Shown here piece after piece: positions 1-5,258 of a DNA stretch of 5,356 nt. Made by a program: the position numbers and the translations under genes. The stretch is from Candidatus Altarchaeales archaeon A3 (GTDB lineage: Archaea; Altiarchaeota; Altiarchaeia; Altiarchaeales; Altiarchaeaceae). How positions within the stretch are numbered: the first letter of the stretch is position 1; the number at the start of each line of letters is the position of its first letter. The stretch lies in NCBI GenBank assembly GCA_002083985.1, contig MTER01000102.1, forward strand, positions 1-5,356. The letters run 5' to 3'. The notes under the pieces were generated by a model, which searched no databases, was not told where the DNA came from, and saw only the letters and a list, made by a program, of their open reading frames with translations.

Positions 1-93
1 AAATATATGACATGTTTTGCACTTTTTGTGGATGTTTTTTATAAAATAAGCAGTTACAAAATTTATTTACCCCAACTTATTGAGAAGTTACAC

Positions 94-132
94 ATTTTTA
101 TAAATATACTGTTTGAAATTAAATTTATAATA
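94..132 (+). repeat. 39-bp dispersed repeat, copy 1
   Basis: Positions 94-132 match 5317-5355 in the same orientation at 37 of 39 bases; the only differences are at 108-109 (AC versus GA). The unit contains an imperfectly centred inverted repeat, TTATAAAT (98-105) with ATTTATAA (123-130). The match is longer than expected by chance even in AT-rich DNA, and both copies are intergenic. Its function is unknown. Confidence 0.7.
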
Positions 133-143
133 TTCAATTTTAC

Positions 144-190
144 TGAAAACTATGAGTTTTCAATCTTTAAAAATCTTTTGGATTTTTAAA
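144..190. repeat. Two short perfect hairpins
   Basis: TGAAAACT (144-151) pairs with AGTTTTCA (155-162) around a 3-base loop. TTTAAAAATC (166-175) pairs with GATTTTTAAA (181-190) around a 5-base loop. They lead into the hairpin-linker repeats at 208-316. They could form in DNA or RNA, but neither is followed by a T-run, so a terminator role is not supported. Confidence 0.5.
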
Positions 191-207
191 TAAGATTTCT
201 TTTAAGC

Positions 208-316
208 ATTTTCAAATCGCAGAGATTTGAAAATTTCCGAGCATCAGCGAGGTGATTTAAAAATTTCAGAAATTTTTAAATCTCCGAACGAAGTGAGGTG
301 ATATTTTTAAAATATC
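208..316. repeat. Hairpin-linker tandem repeat, about 46-bp period
   Basis: Three AT-rich hairpins alternate with two related GC-richer linkers. Hairpin one has an 11-bp stem (208-218 with 224-234). Hairpin two has a 13-bp stem, GATTTAAAAATTT (254-266) with its exact complement (270-282), and loop CAG. Hairpin three is GATATTTT (300-307) with AAAATATC (309-316). The linkers are TCCGAGCATCAGCGAGGT (236-253) and TCCGAACGAAGTGAGGT (283-299), which share TCCGA at one end and GAGGT at the other. The second and third hairpins start 46 bp apart. The first linker recurs inverted at 4979-4995, so this is a dispersed family. What it does is not known. Confidence 0.7.
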
Positions 317-400
317 TCTTACAAATTAATTAACCAAATTTAAAGAGATGAGTACCAAAAATTTAATCAAAAAGTTCATAAGGTATTCATTAATTGCTTG

Positions 401-415
401 AAAATTTAATTTTAT
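401..415 (+). promoter_or_regulatory. Possible TATA-box region for RNase Z
   Basis: The stretch AAAATTTAATTTTAT lies about 35 bases before the ATG. Similar AAATTTAAT elements precede the nuclease and M42 starts at about 26 and 32 bases. That spacing would suit an archaeal TATA box serving a leaderless or short-leader transcript, and no Shine-Dalgarno site is seen near the ATG. The AT-rich background makes this a weak call. Confidence 0.3.
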
Positions 416-441
416 CTAATTCAGGCAAAATTTAAATTCAG

Positions 442-1401
442 ATGAAAATAATATTTTTGGGCAGCGGAGGAAGTGTGCCTACAAAAGACAGGGGATTACC
501 GGCCGTATTAATAGAGTATTTAAATGAACTCTTTTTGTTTGACTGCGGAGAAGGAACTTTAAGACAAATAATGATTTGTTCATCAAAAAGGAACGGAAAA
601 AACAAAGGAAAGAACGAAAAAATAAATTTTATGAATATAAATAAAATTTTTATCACACATTTTCACGCAGACCACATTGCCGGTTTAATCGGAATAATGA
701 ATACGATGAATTTTTTAGAGCGAAGAAGCAATATGGAAATTTACGGAGGAAAAGGTATAAGCAATCTAATTAAAAATTTACCAGTTCCGAAGGATGCAAT
801 GCAATTTATTAAAATTTATGAAATTTCGGAAGGGCAGGTTGTTGAAGGCAAGGGATATAAAATTATACCTTTTAAAACACAACATATATCAGAAAGTTTC
901 GGATTTGTCTTTGAAGAAAAGGAAAAAAGGAAATTTTTAAAGGAGAAAGCAATTGCGCTGGGAATTCCGGAAGGCAAATTATATTCAAAACTTCAGAATG
1001 GTGAAAGTATAAATTTAGATGGAAAAATAATAGGACCGGAAGATGTTTTAAGCGAGTCCATAAAAGGAAGAAAGATTGTTTATACCGGAGATACAATGCC
1101 TTGTGAGAATACTATAAAATTTGCGGATGACTGCGATATTCTTATCCACGATTCAACATATTCAAATATTGACATAGATAAAATTTCAGATCACGGACAT
1201 ACAACAGCATTGCAGGCAGCGGAAATAGCAAAAAAGGCAAACGCAAAGTCATTATTCCTAATTCACATAAGCCAGAGATATGCGAATTCAAAAATTTTGG
1301 AGGATGAAGCGAGAAAGGTGTTTGAGAATAGTTGTGTTGTAGAGGATTTTATGAGTGTCCAGATTTCTGCCCCGCCGGAAAATAAAATTTCAGTAAATTA
1401 A
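442..1401 (+). CDS. Ribonuclease Z (tRNA 3' endonuclease), short form
   Basis: This metallo-beta-lactamase endonuclease cuts precursor tRNAs just after the discriminator base so that CCA can be added. The 319-residue protein fits the short RNase Z family. It begins with the typical MKIIFLGSGGSVPT strand and shows the zinc motif HFHADH (H73, H75, D77, H78), H148, D217 in YTGDT and H275 in LFLIHISQRY. It also has the HDSTY and HGHTT segments (about 236-254). Residues about 158-192 (GIPEGKLYSKLQNGE region) are the family's flexible tRNA-binding arm. A Lys/Asn-rich stretch at 47-62 is longer than usual before the zinc motif. The ATG at 442 is chosen because the conserved N-terminus begins there. 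A tRNA gene starts 50 bases after the stop. The frame is intact and the identification is secure. Confidence 0.95.
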   Translation: MKIIFLGSGGSVPTKDRGLPAVLIEYLNELFLFDCGEGTLRQIMICSSKRNGKNKGKNEKINFMNINKIFITHFHADHIAGLIGIMNTMNFLERRSNMEIYGGKGISNLIKNLPVPKDAMQFIKIYEISEGQVVEGKGYKIIPFKTQHISESFGFVFEEKEKRKFLKEKAIALGIPEGKLYSKLQNGESINLDGKIIGPEDVLSESIKGRKIVYTGDTMPCENTIKFADDCDILIHDSTYSNIDIDKISDHGHTTALQAAEIAKKANAKSLFLIHISQRYANSKILEDEARKVFENSCVVEDFMSVQISAPPENKISVN

Positions 1402-1451
1402 GTTAATTTTAATTGCTAACTAATTATTAACTCAAATATTACTTAAATTTT

Positions 1452-1525
1452 GGGCTTGTAGCTCAGTTTGGCAGAGCGACGGACTTTTAATCCGTCTGCC
1501 GCGGGTTCAAATCCCGTCAAGCCCG
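1452..1525 (+). tRNA. tRNA-Lys (anticodon TTT)
   Basis: The cloverleaf folds fully. The acceptor stem GGGCTTG (1452-1458) pairs with CAAGCCC (1518-1524). The D stem is GCTC/GAGC. The anticodon stem ACGGA/TCCGT (1479-1483, 1491-1495) encloses loop CTTTTAA with anticodon TTT at 1486-1488. There is a 5-base variable loop. The T stem GCGGG/CCCGT (1501-1505, 1513-1517) has loop TTCAAAT and one G-T pair. The discriminator is G1525, as in archaeal tRNA-Lys. It is followed by CAT, so CCA is not fully encoded and must be added after 3' cleavage. No intron is present. A short T-run (1528-1532) follows, and the purE start lies 14 bases downstream, so the precursor may be a tRNA-mRNA transcript. Confidence 0.97.
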
Positions 1526-1539
1526 CATTTTTGAAACGA

Positions 1540-1934
1540 ATGTTAAAAATAGATGTTTTGATAATTGCAGGAAGCAAAAGTGATGAGGAAATTGTTAAAA
1601 AAGCGGAAAAAATTTTAAACGAAAATCAAATTCTCTATGGTGTTGAATACTGTTCTTTTCACAGAGAGCCGGAACGATTGATTAAAATTGTAAAAGATAG
1701 CAATGCAAAAATTTTTATTGCAGTTGCAGGACTTTCTGCGGCTCTTCCCGGAGCAGTTGCTGCTTTTACGGACAAGGTTGTTATCGGTGTTCCTGTTTCT
1801 GCAAAGTTAAACGGACTTGATGCGTTATTGAGCATTGTACAGATGCCAAAGGGAGTTCCTGTCGCATGTGTCGGAATTGATAATGCGGAGAAAATGCTGC
1901 ATATCTGGCAGTGAGGATATTAAAGTTAAAATAA
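1540..1934 (+). CDS. PurE-type AIR carboxylase/N5-CAIR mutase, frameshifted near the 3' end
   Basis: PurE-family proteins form the imidazole carboxylate (CAIR) of de novo purine synthesis, either by moving CO2 from N5-CAIR or by direct carboxylation of AIR. Visible motifs are AGSKSD near the start (phosphate binding), SFHREP in place of the usual SAHRTP, AVAGLSAALPG and GVPV, then LNGLDALLSIVQMPKGVPVACVGI. As written the frame ends at 1914 with 124 residues (tail EKMLHIWQ). One extra A in the A-run at 1891-1894 would instead give NAAYLAVRILKLK and a stop at 1932-1934. That is the expected PurE C-terminus, giving 131 residues. The ATG at 1540 is preferred because upstream in-frame starts fall inside or just after the tRNA. 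The restored stop is 8 bases before hps, which suggests an operon. Class I versus class II activity cannot be decided from sequence. Confidence 0.88.
1891..1894 (+). other. Frame break in purE (apparent missing A)
   Basis: GAG AAA ATG CTG in the written frame becomes GAG AAA AAT GCT GCA if this four-A run has five A's. The new frame reads NAAYLAVRILKLK and then stops at 1932-1934, matching the conserved PurE C-terminal helix. A one-base homopolymer loss is the simplest explanation. Confidence 0.8.
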
Positions 1935-1942
1935 ATTTCTAA

Positions 1943-3231
1943 ATGAAAGCAAAACTACAGATTGCACTTGACTTTGTTGAATTAGAAAGGGCATTGAATA
2001 TTGCAAAAGAAGCAGAAAATTTTGTTGATATAATTGAGGTTGGCACACCCACCTCTCATTAAAAGTGAAGGTATGAATGCAGTCAGGGAATTCAGAAAAA
2101 ATTTTCCGGATAAAGAAATTTGTGCGGATATGAAAACAATGGATGTCGGACGGCTGGAGGTTGAAACTGCAAAAGCAGGAGCTGATATTGTCGGAATTTT
2201 AGGGGCAAGCGATTATTCAATGATTTTTGAATGTCTCAAAGCAGGTAAAAATTATGGATGCAAAATTATGGTTGATATGCTGAATGTTGAAAATTTAGTA
2301 GAAAAAGCAAAGAAGATACAGGAATTTGACCAAAATGTATGCGTATGTGTTCATCTGGGAATAGACCAGCAGATGAGGGGAATGAAAATTTCATGCGAGG
2401 TTGAAAAATTGGCAAATGCAGGAATAAGCAATATTGCCGTTGCAGGAGGAATAAATTCCGAAAATGCTAGCGAACTGTTAAAATTTTGCGATATTATAAT
2501 TGTCGGTGCGGCAATAACAAAAAGCCGGAATGTTGCCGAAAGCGCGAGAAAAGTAAAGGAAGCAATAGAGAAAGAAATTTCAATAAAATCCGAATTTAAA
2601 AAGGCATGTTGCGAGGATGAAATTTTGGAAATTTTTAAAAAGGTCTCCTCTGCTAATATAAGTGATGCTATGCACAGGGCACAGGCGATGAATGATATTA
2701 AGCCGATAAAACCCGGAATAAAGGTGAGCGGAAAGGCATTTACTGTCAGAACATTTTCAGGCGACTGGGCAAAGGCAGTTGAAAGTATAGATAAGGCAAA
2801 AGCAGGGGATGTTATTGTTATTGATGCCAACGGAAAATCACCTGCGGTCTGGGGTGAATTGGCAACTCTGAGTTGTATGCAGAAAGGAATTAAAGGAGTT
2901 GTTATTGACGGAGCAATAAGGGATACGGGAGAAATTTCAAAATTAAATTTTCCAGCGTTCGCTAAATTAATAACTTCTAATGCGGGAGAACCAAAGGGAT
3001 TTGGAGAAACAGGAGTTAAAATTTCCTGTGGAGGAGTTGATGTAAAGCCGGGTGATTATATTATCGGAGATGATGACGGAGTTATTGTTGTTCCGGAAGA
3101 AGATGCAATTGAAGTGGCAAACAGTGGATGTTTATGAAAAAGAAAACCGCATAAAGGAGGAGATTGCAAATAAAAGCACATTAGCGAGTGTTGCCGAAAT
3201 AGAGAAATGGGAATGTTGTGGATCAAGGTAA
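1943..3231 (+). CDS. Hps-RraA fusion: 3-hexulose-6-phosphate synthase with RraA-like domain, two frameshifts
   Basis: The Hps domain joins formaldehyde to ribulose 5-phosphate or runs in reverse; in archaea without the classical pentose pathway it supplies pentose phosphate. The restored protein is about 428 residues. It begins at ATG 1943 with KLQIALD (first-strand Asp, D10) and IIEVGTP. It continues with DMKTMD (D61, K63, D66, an OMP-decarboxylase-superfamily signature), HLGIDQQMRGM (H136) and IAVAGGI...IIVGAAIT (phosphate site). The RraA-like domain starts at about 224, with WGEL (302-305) and VIDGAIRDTGE. RraA-like domains are often misnamed MenG; its substrate here is unknown. The first break, at 2046-2053, ends the upstream frame at 2062 after 39 codons. 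The second, near 3124-3127, ends the central frame at 3137. The true tail, DVYEKENRIKEEI to CCGSR, runs to 3231. An internal TTG start at 2034 would lose D10 and the EVGTP strand, so it is unlikely to be functional. Confidence 0.88.
2046..2053 (+). other. Tandem CACC duplication breaking hps
   Basis: CACC (2046-2049) is followed at once by a second CACC (2050-2053). Deleting one copy turns GGCACACCCACCTCTCATT into a frame reading GTPLIKSEG, the expected Hps sequence, and joins the 1943-2062 frame to the downstream frame. The written sequence stops at TAA 2060-2062. This is a slippage-type 4-bp duplication rather than a homopolymer change. Confidence 0.85.
3121..3129 (+). other. Frame break near the 3' end of the rraA domain
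   Basis: The central frame reads VANSGCL and stops at 3135-3137. From 3127 another frame reads DVYEKENRIKEEIANKS and on to a stop at 3229-3231, typical of the C-terminal helix of this fusion family. The net change is loss of 2 (or 5) bases or gain of 1, between AAC (3120-3122) and GAT (3127-3129). The exact event cannot be told without a homologue. Confidence 0.75.
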
Positions 3232-3240
3232 AATTTAATA
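3231..3240 (+). promoter_or_regulatory. Possible TATA-box region for the nuclease gene
   Basis: AAATTTAATA begins at the last base of the restored rraA stop and is followed directly by a second AAATTTAATT (3241-3250). It sits about 26 bases before the ATG at 3262, and there is no ribosome binding site next to that ATG. This resembles the elements before RNase Z and M42. Support is weak because the background is AT-rich. Confidence 0.25.
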
Positions 3241-3261
3241 AAATTTAATTTGTTAGTTAAA

Positions 3262-3794
3262 ATGAACTTAACAAAAAAGTTGTTTTTAATTGGAGTAGCA
3301 ATTATTGTCTTGGGAATATGCCTTTTTTTGGCAGCAAATTATCTTGATATGAATCAAATTTTTGGTGGCAAAAATGGAGGAATTATCACCGATTATGTAA
3401 CAAGCGTTCATGACGGAGATACAATTCACACACAAAATTTAAGCGAATCAATCAGAGTATTACATATTGACACACCAGAAATCCCACCTGCAGGGAAAGA
3501 TTATTATGGAATTGAAGCAAGAGATTTCTTAAAACAGGAAATTTTAAAGAAAAACATTAAATTAAAATGCAAGGGTAAAGTAAATATGATAGAAATTTAT
3601 GTGAAATTTATCCGATAGACGCAGATACGGATGATATTAAAGAGTCCTATGACTATCAGATGGTTAAGAATGGTTATGCATGTCCGTTTATGACTGAAAA
3701 TAAAGAAATAAAGAATGCAGGAATTGAAGCAAGAAATAAAAAGATTGGGATTTATTCAGAAAATTCAACATATAAATGCAGGGACGAGTTTTAA
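3262..3794 (+). CDS. Membrane-anchored staphylococcal-nuclease-like (SNase/thermonuclease) protein, frameshifted
   Basis: Restored length is 177 residues. Residues 7-25 form one hydrophobic segment after two lysines, so the protein is probably anchored with its nuclease domain outside the cell. The SNase domain shows HDGDTI (D53), IRVLHIDTPE (R65, D70, T71, E73) and SKYDRNL (R111). These match Asp21, Arg35, Asp40, Thr41, Glu43 and Arg87 of S. aureus nuclease. The family makes calcium-dependent cuts in DNA and RNA. The written frame stops at 3616-3618. One extra A in the run at 3577-3579 restores KGKSKYDRNLCEIYP and continues through MVKNGYACPF and EARNKKIGIY to a stop at 3792-3794. R111 and the C-terminal helices lie beyond the break, so the truncated product should be inactive. 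ATG 3262 is preferred over TTG 3250. A role in nucleotide salvage is inference. Confidence 0.85.
3577..3579 (+). other. Frame break in the nuclease gene (apparent missing A)
   Basis: AAG GGT AAA GTA AAT in the written frame becomes AAG GGT AAA AGT AAA TAT GAT AGA if one A is added to this run. That creates SKYDRNL, the SNase motif holding the third catalytic residue, and removes the stop at 3616-3618. It is the same kind of change as in purE. Confidence 0.8.
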
Positions 3795-3823
3795 AATTTT
3801 GATTATTGAGTAATAAAAAATTT

Positions 3824-3840
3824 AATCAAAAAATTTGATT
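3824..3840. repeat. Small hairpin between nuclease and M42 genes
   Basis: AATCAAA (3824-3830) and TTTGATT (3834-3840) form a 7-bp stem with an AAA loop, 30 bases after the restored nuclease stop. It could help end the nuclease transcript, but no T-run follows and the composition makes chance pairing likely. Confidence 0.3.
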
Positions 3841-3843
3841 GTG

Positions 3844-3853
3844 TAAATTTAAT
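3844..3853 (+). promoter_or_regulatory. Possible TATA-box region for the M42 gene
   Basis: TAAATTTAAT lies about 32 bases before the ATG at 3880 and resembles the elements before RNase Z and the nuclease gene. It sits in the 85-base gap after the nuclease gene, the largest gap between protein genes on this strand apart from the one holding the tRNA. This suggests M42 is transcribed separately. Confidence 0.3.
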
Positions 3854-3879
3854 TGTTTGTTGGTTTATTAAATTTTAAA

Positions 3880-4917
3880 ATGGAATTGTTAAAAAATTTA
3901 TGTCTGGCAGGAGGAATAAGCGGAAATGAAGGAGAAGCAGCATGTATTGTAAAAACAGAATTGGAAAAATTTTGTGATGAGGTAAGCACAGATAGTTTTG
4001 GAAATGTTATTGGCAGAAAAGGAAAAGGGGGCAAGAAAATTTTAATTGCTGCACATATTGACGAAATCGGATTGATGGTGAAATATATATCAAAAGAGGG
4101 CTTTATAAATTTTGTTAAAATCGGGGGCATTGATGACAGAGTGTTGTTAGGACAAAGAGTAATAGTAAAAGGAAGAAACGGAGATGTTTTCGGAATTATC
4201 GGAAGCAAACCGCCGCATTTACAAAAAGATGAAGAAAAAAAGAAGGTTGTTGAACATACTGAATTATTTATAGATATTGGCTGCGAAAGCAAGGAGGAAG
4301 CAGAGACAAAGGTTGAAATTTCCGATGCAATTATATTTGAGCCGAATTTTGGAAATTTAAATAAGGACTTATATTACGGGAAAGCCATAGACAACAGAGT
4401 AGGATGTTATGCTATGCTCAAAATTATGGAAAAAATCAATGCAAAAAATTTAAATGCGGAAATTTATGGTGTTGCTACTGCGCAGGAAGAAGTAGGGCTA
4501 AAAGGTGCAAGAACTGTCTCATTTAAAATAAATCCCGATTATGCAATTGCTATTGATACGACAATTGCAGGAGGAACTCCTCAAATTAAAGAAACAGAAT
4601 CATCGTTAAATGTCGGAAAAGGTGTTGCCATTACATTAATTGAAGCAAGTGGCAGAGGTGTTATTGTCAGTGACAAAATAAAGAAAATTTTTATTGAAGC
4701 GGCAAAAGAAAATAAAATTCCTTATCAGATTGATGTTCTTGAAGGAGGAATGACGGACGGAGCAATTATTTATATGAACCGGGAAGGAATTCCAACAGGT
4801 GTTTTAAGCATTCCGACAAGGTATATTCATTCGCCGACAGGAGTTTTCAGCATGAAGGATGTTGATGCGACAATTGATTTGTGTGTTAAAGGTATTGAAA
4901 AGTTGTGTAAGGAGTAA
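3880..4917 (+). CDS. M42 family metallo-aminopeptidase (TET/glutamyl aminopeptidase type)
   Basis: M42 enzymes are cytosolic two-metal aminopeptidases, usually tetrahedral dodecamers, that trim peptides; they are often misannotated as endoglucanases. From ATG 3880 the protein has 345 residues, normal for the family. Metal and catalytic residues are all present: AAHIDEIG (H59, D61), KAIDNRVG (D171), AQEEVGLKGA (E203 catalytic, E204), AIDTT (D226) and YIHSP (H317). GGMTDGAIIY (289-298) is also conserved. Residues about 72-160 are the inserted dimerisation domain of the family. A TTG at 3853 would add nine residues of AT-rich upstream translation (FVGLLNFK); the ATG is preferred because MELLKNLCLAGGISGNE is a typical start. 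The frame is intact. Substrate preference within the family cannot be judged from sequence. It has no obvious functional link to the genes before it. Confidence 0.95.
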   Translation: MELLKNLCLAGGISGNEGEAACIVKTELEKFCDEVSTDSFGNVIGRKGKGGKKILIAAHIDEIGLMVKYISKEGFINFVKIGGIDDRVLLGQRVIVKGRNGDVFGIIGSKPPHLQKDEEKKKVVEHTELFIDIGCESKEEAETKVEISDAIIFEPNFGNLNKDLYYGKAIDNRVGCYAMLKIMEKINAKNLNAEIYGVATAQEEVGLKGARTVSFKINPDYAIAIDTTIAGGTPQIKETESSLNVGKGVAITLIEASGRGVIVSDKIKKIFIEAAKENKIPYQIDVLEGGMTDGAIIYMNREGIPTGVLSIPTRYIHSPTGVFSMKDVDATIDLCVKGIEKLCKE

Positions 4918-4951
4918 AATTAATAAATTTAAAAATTTGGCTCTTAAGGTG

Positions 4952-4977
4952 AAATTTGGGTGCTGACCTGCTAAAAT
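4952..4977 (+). repeat. Degenerate 26-bp repeat, copy 1
   Basis: Positions 4952-4977 match 5259-5284 in the same orientation at 22 of 26 bases, sharing GGTGCTG and CTAAAAT. All four differences are transitions. The inverted linker of the hairpin family begins two bases after this copy. Confidence 0.55.
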
Positions 4978-4978
4978 A

Positions 4979-5060
4979 ACCTCGCTGATGCTCGGATATT
5001 TTAAAAATCTCTTGATTTTCAAAATGCTCGGATATTTTAAAAACTTCGGGTTTTTAAAAT
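4979..5060 (-). repeat. Hairpin-linker repeat, inverted copy
   Basis: ACCTCGCTGATGCTCGG (4979-4995) is the exact reverse complement of 237-253 in the left flank. It is followed by a 12-bp imperfect hairpin (4998-5009 with 5014-5025, one mismatch). A second hairpin follows, ATTTTAAAAAC (5034-5044) with GTTTTTAAAAT (5050-5060), whose loop can also fold as C-TTCG-G. The 20-base string beginning ATGCTCGGATA occurs at 4988 and again at 5024, an exact 36-bp period. Read on the minus strand, the order hairpin then TCCGAGC linker is the same as on the left. It could act as a terminator for M42, but the shared family structure argues for a mobile or architectural repeat. Confidence 0.7.
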
Positions 5061-5062
5061 TG

Positions 5063-5077
5063 GAATAGTAACTATTC
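5063..5077. repeat. Small perfect palindrome
   Basis: GAATAGT (5063-5069) pairs with ACTATTC (5071-5077) around a single A. AATAGTAAC occurs here (5064) and again at 5098. This may be an edge of an old element, but nothing recognisable follows. Confidence 0.4.
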
Positions 5078-5166
5078 AGGGGTGTTGAATACATTTTAAT
5101 AGTAACGGTTATGTGCCAAATAAAAAGAAACATTTTAAATATAATTAATCAAAATTTAACATAGAT

Positions 5167-5237
5167 AGGACTTACGCAAAATAGATACGAATTCTTATCT
5201 TTTTAAGTCCTTTTACAAGGTGAATTGCGTAAGTCCT
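5167..5237. mobile_element. MITE-like 71-bp element with 13-bp terminal inverted repeats
   Basis: AGGACTTACGCAA (5167-5179) and TTGCGTAAGTCCT (5225-5237) are exact reverse complements about 45 bases apart. No open frame lies between them, so the element would need a transposase from elsewhere. GATA stands at 5164-5167 and again at 5238-5241; it could be a 4-bp target duplication if the left end is placed at 5168. Internally, AAGTCCT recurs at 5205-5211. The long GC-richer arms stand out from the AT-rich surroundings and look like transposon ends. The family is not identified, and a simple stem-loop is the alternative. Confidence 0.6.
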
Positions 5238-5258
5238 GATAGACAACAATTTACTCAT

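Larger units (their letters stand above)
1..441. other. Non-coding left flank with repeats and hairpins
   Basis: No convincing gene is seen. The open frame at 7-189 encodes a low-complexity Phe/Ile/Lys/Asn peptide of 60 residues. It overlaps a dispersed repeat and two hairpins, so it is treated as chance. The region holds the 39-bp repeat (94-132), hairpins between 144 and 316, and an AT-rich stretch before RNase Z that probably contains its promoter. Confidence 0.7.

Noticed and set aside
7..189. 60-residue open frame at the left edge
   Set aside because: It is low-complexity Phe/Ile/Lys/Asn sequence, overlaps a dispersed repeat and two hairpins, and shows no recognisable motif.
208..316. 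CRISPR array
   Set aside because: The units between hairpins are related to each other, not unique spacers, there are only two or three units, and no cas gene is present.
1468..1539. Longer PurE starting at TTG 1468
   Set aside because: The extra 24 residues are translated from inside the tRNA gene; the PurE fold begins at the ATG at 1540.
1891..1896. Programmed -1 frameshift in purE or the nuclease gene
   Set aside because: The sites do not form a proper slippery heptamer in phase, and no stimulatory structure is evident; a missing A is simpler.
2034..2042. TTG 2034 as the true start of a shorter Hps
   Set aside because: The conserved N-terminus (KLQIALD to IIEVGTP) is encoded just upstream in another frame, so this start is a product of the frameshift.
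2351..2830. Minus-strand open frame of 159 codons
   Set aside because: It is the antisense shadow of the conserved hps-rraA coding sequence and has no motif of its own.
3849..4292. Minus-strand open frame of 147 codons
   Set aside because: It is antisense to the well-conserved M42 gene, with low-complexity Ser/Pro/Phe content.
4804..5133. Minus-strand open frame of 109 codons
   Set aside because: It combines M42 antisense with the tandem hairpin repeat, which explains its repeated KYPSI peptide.
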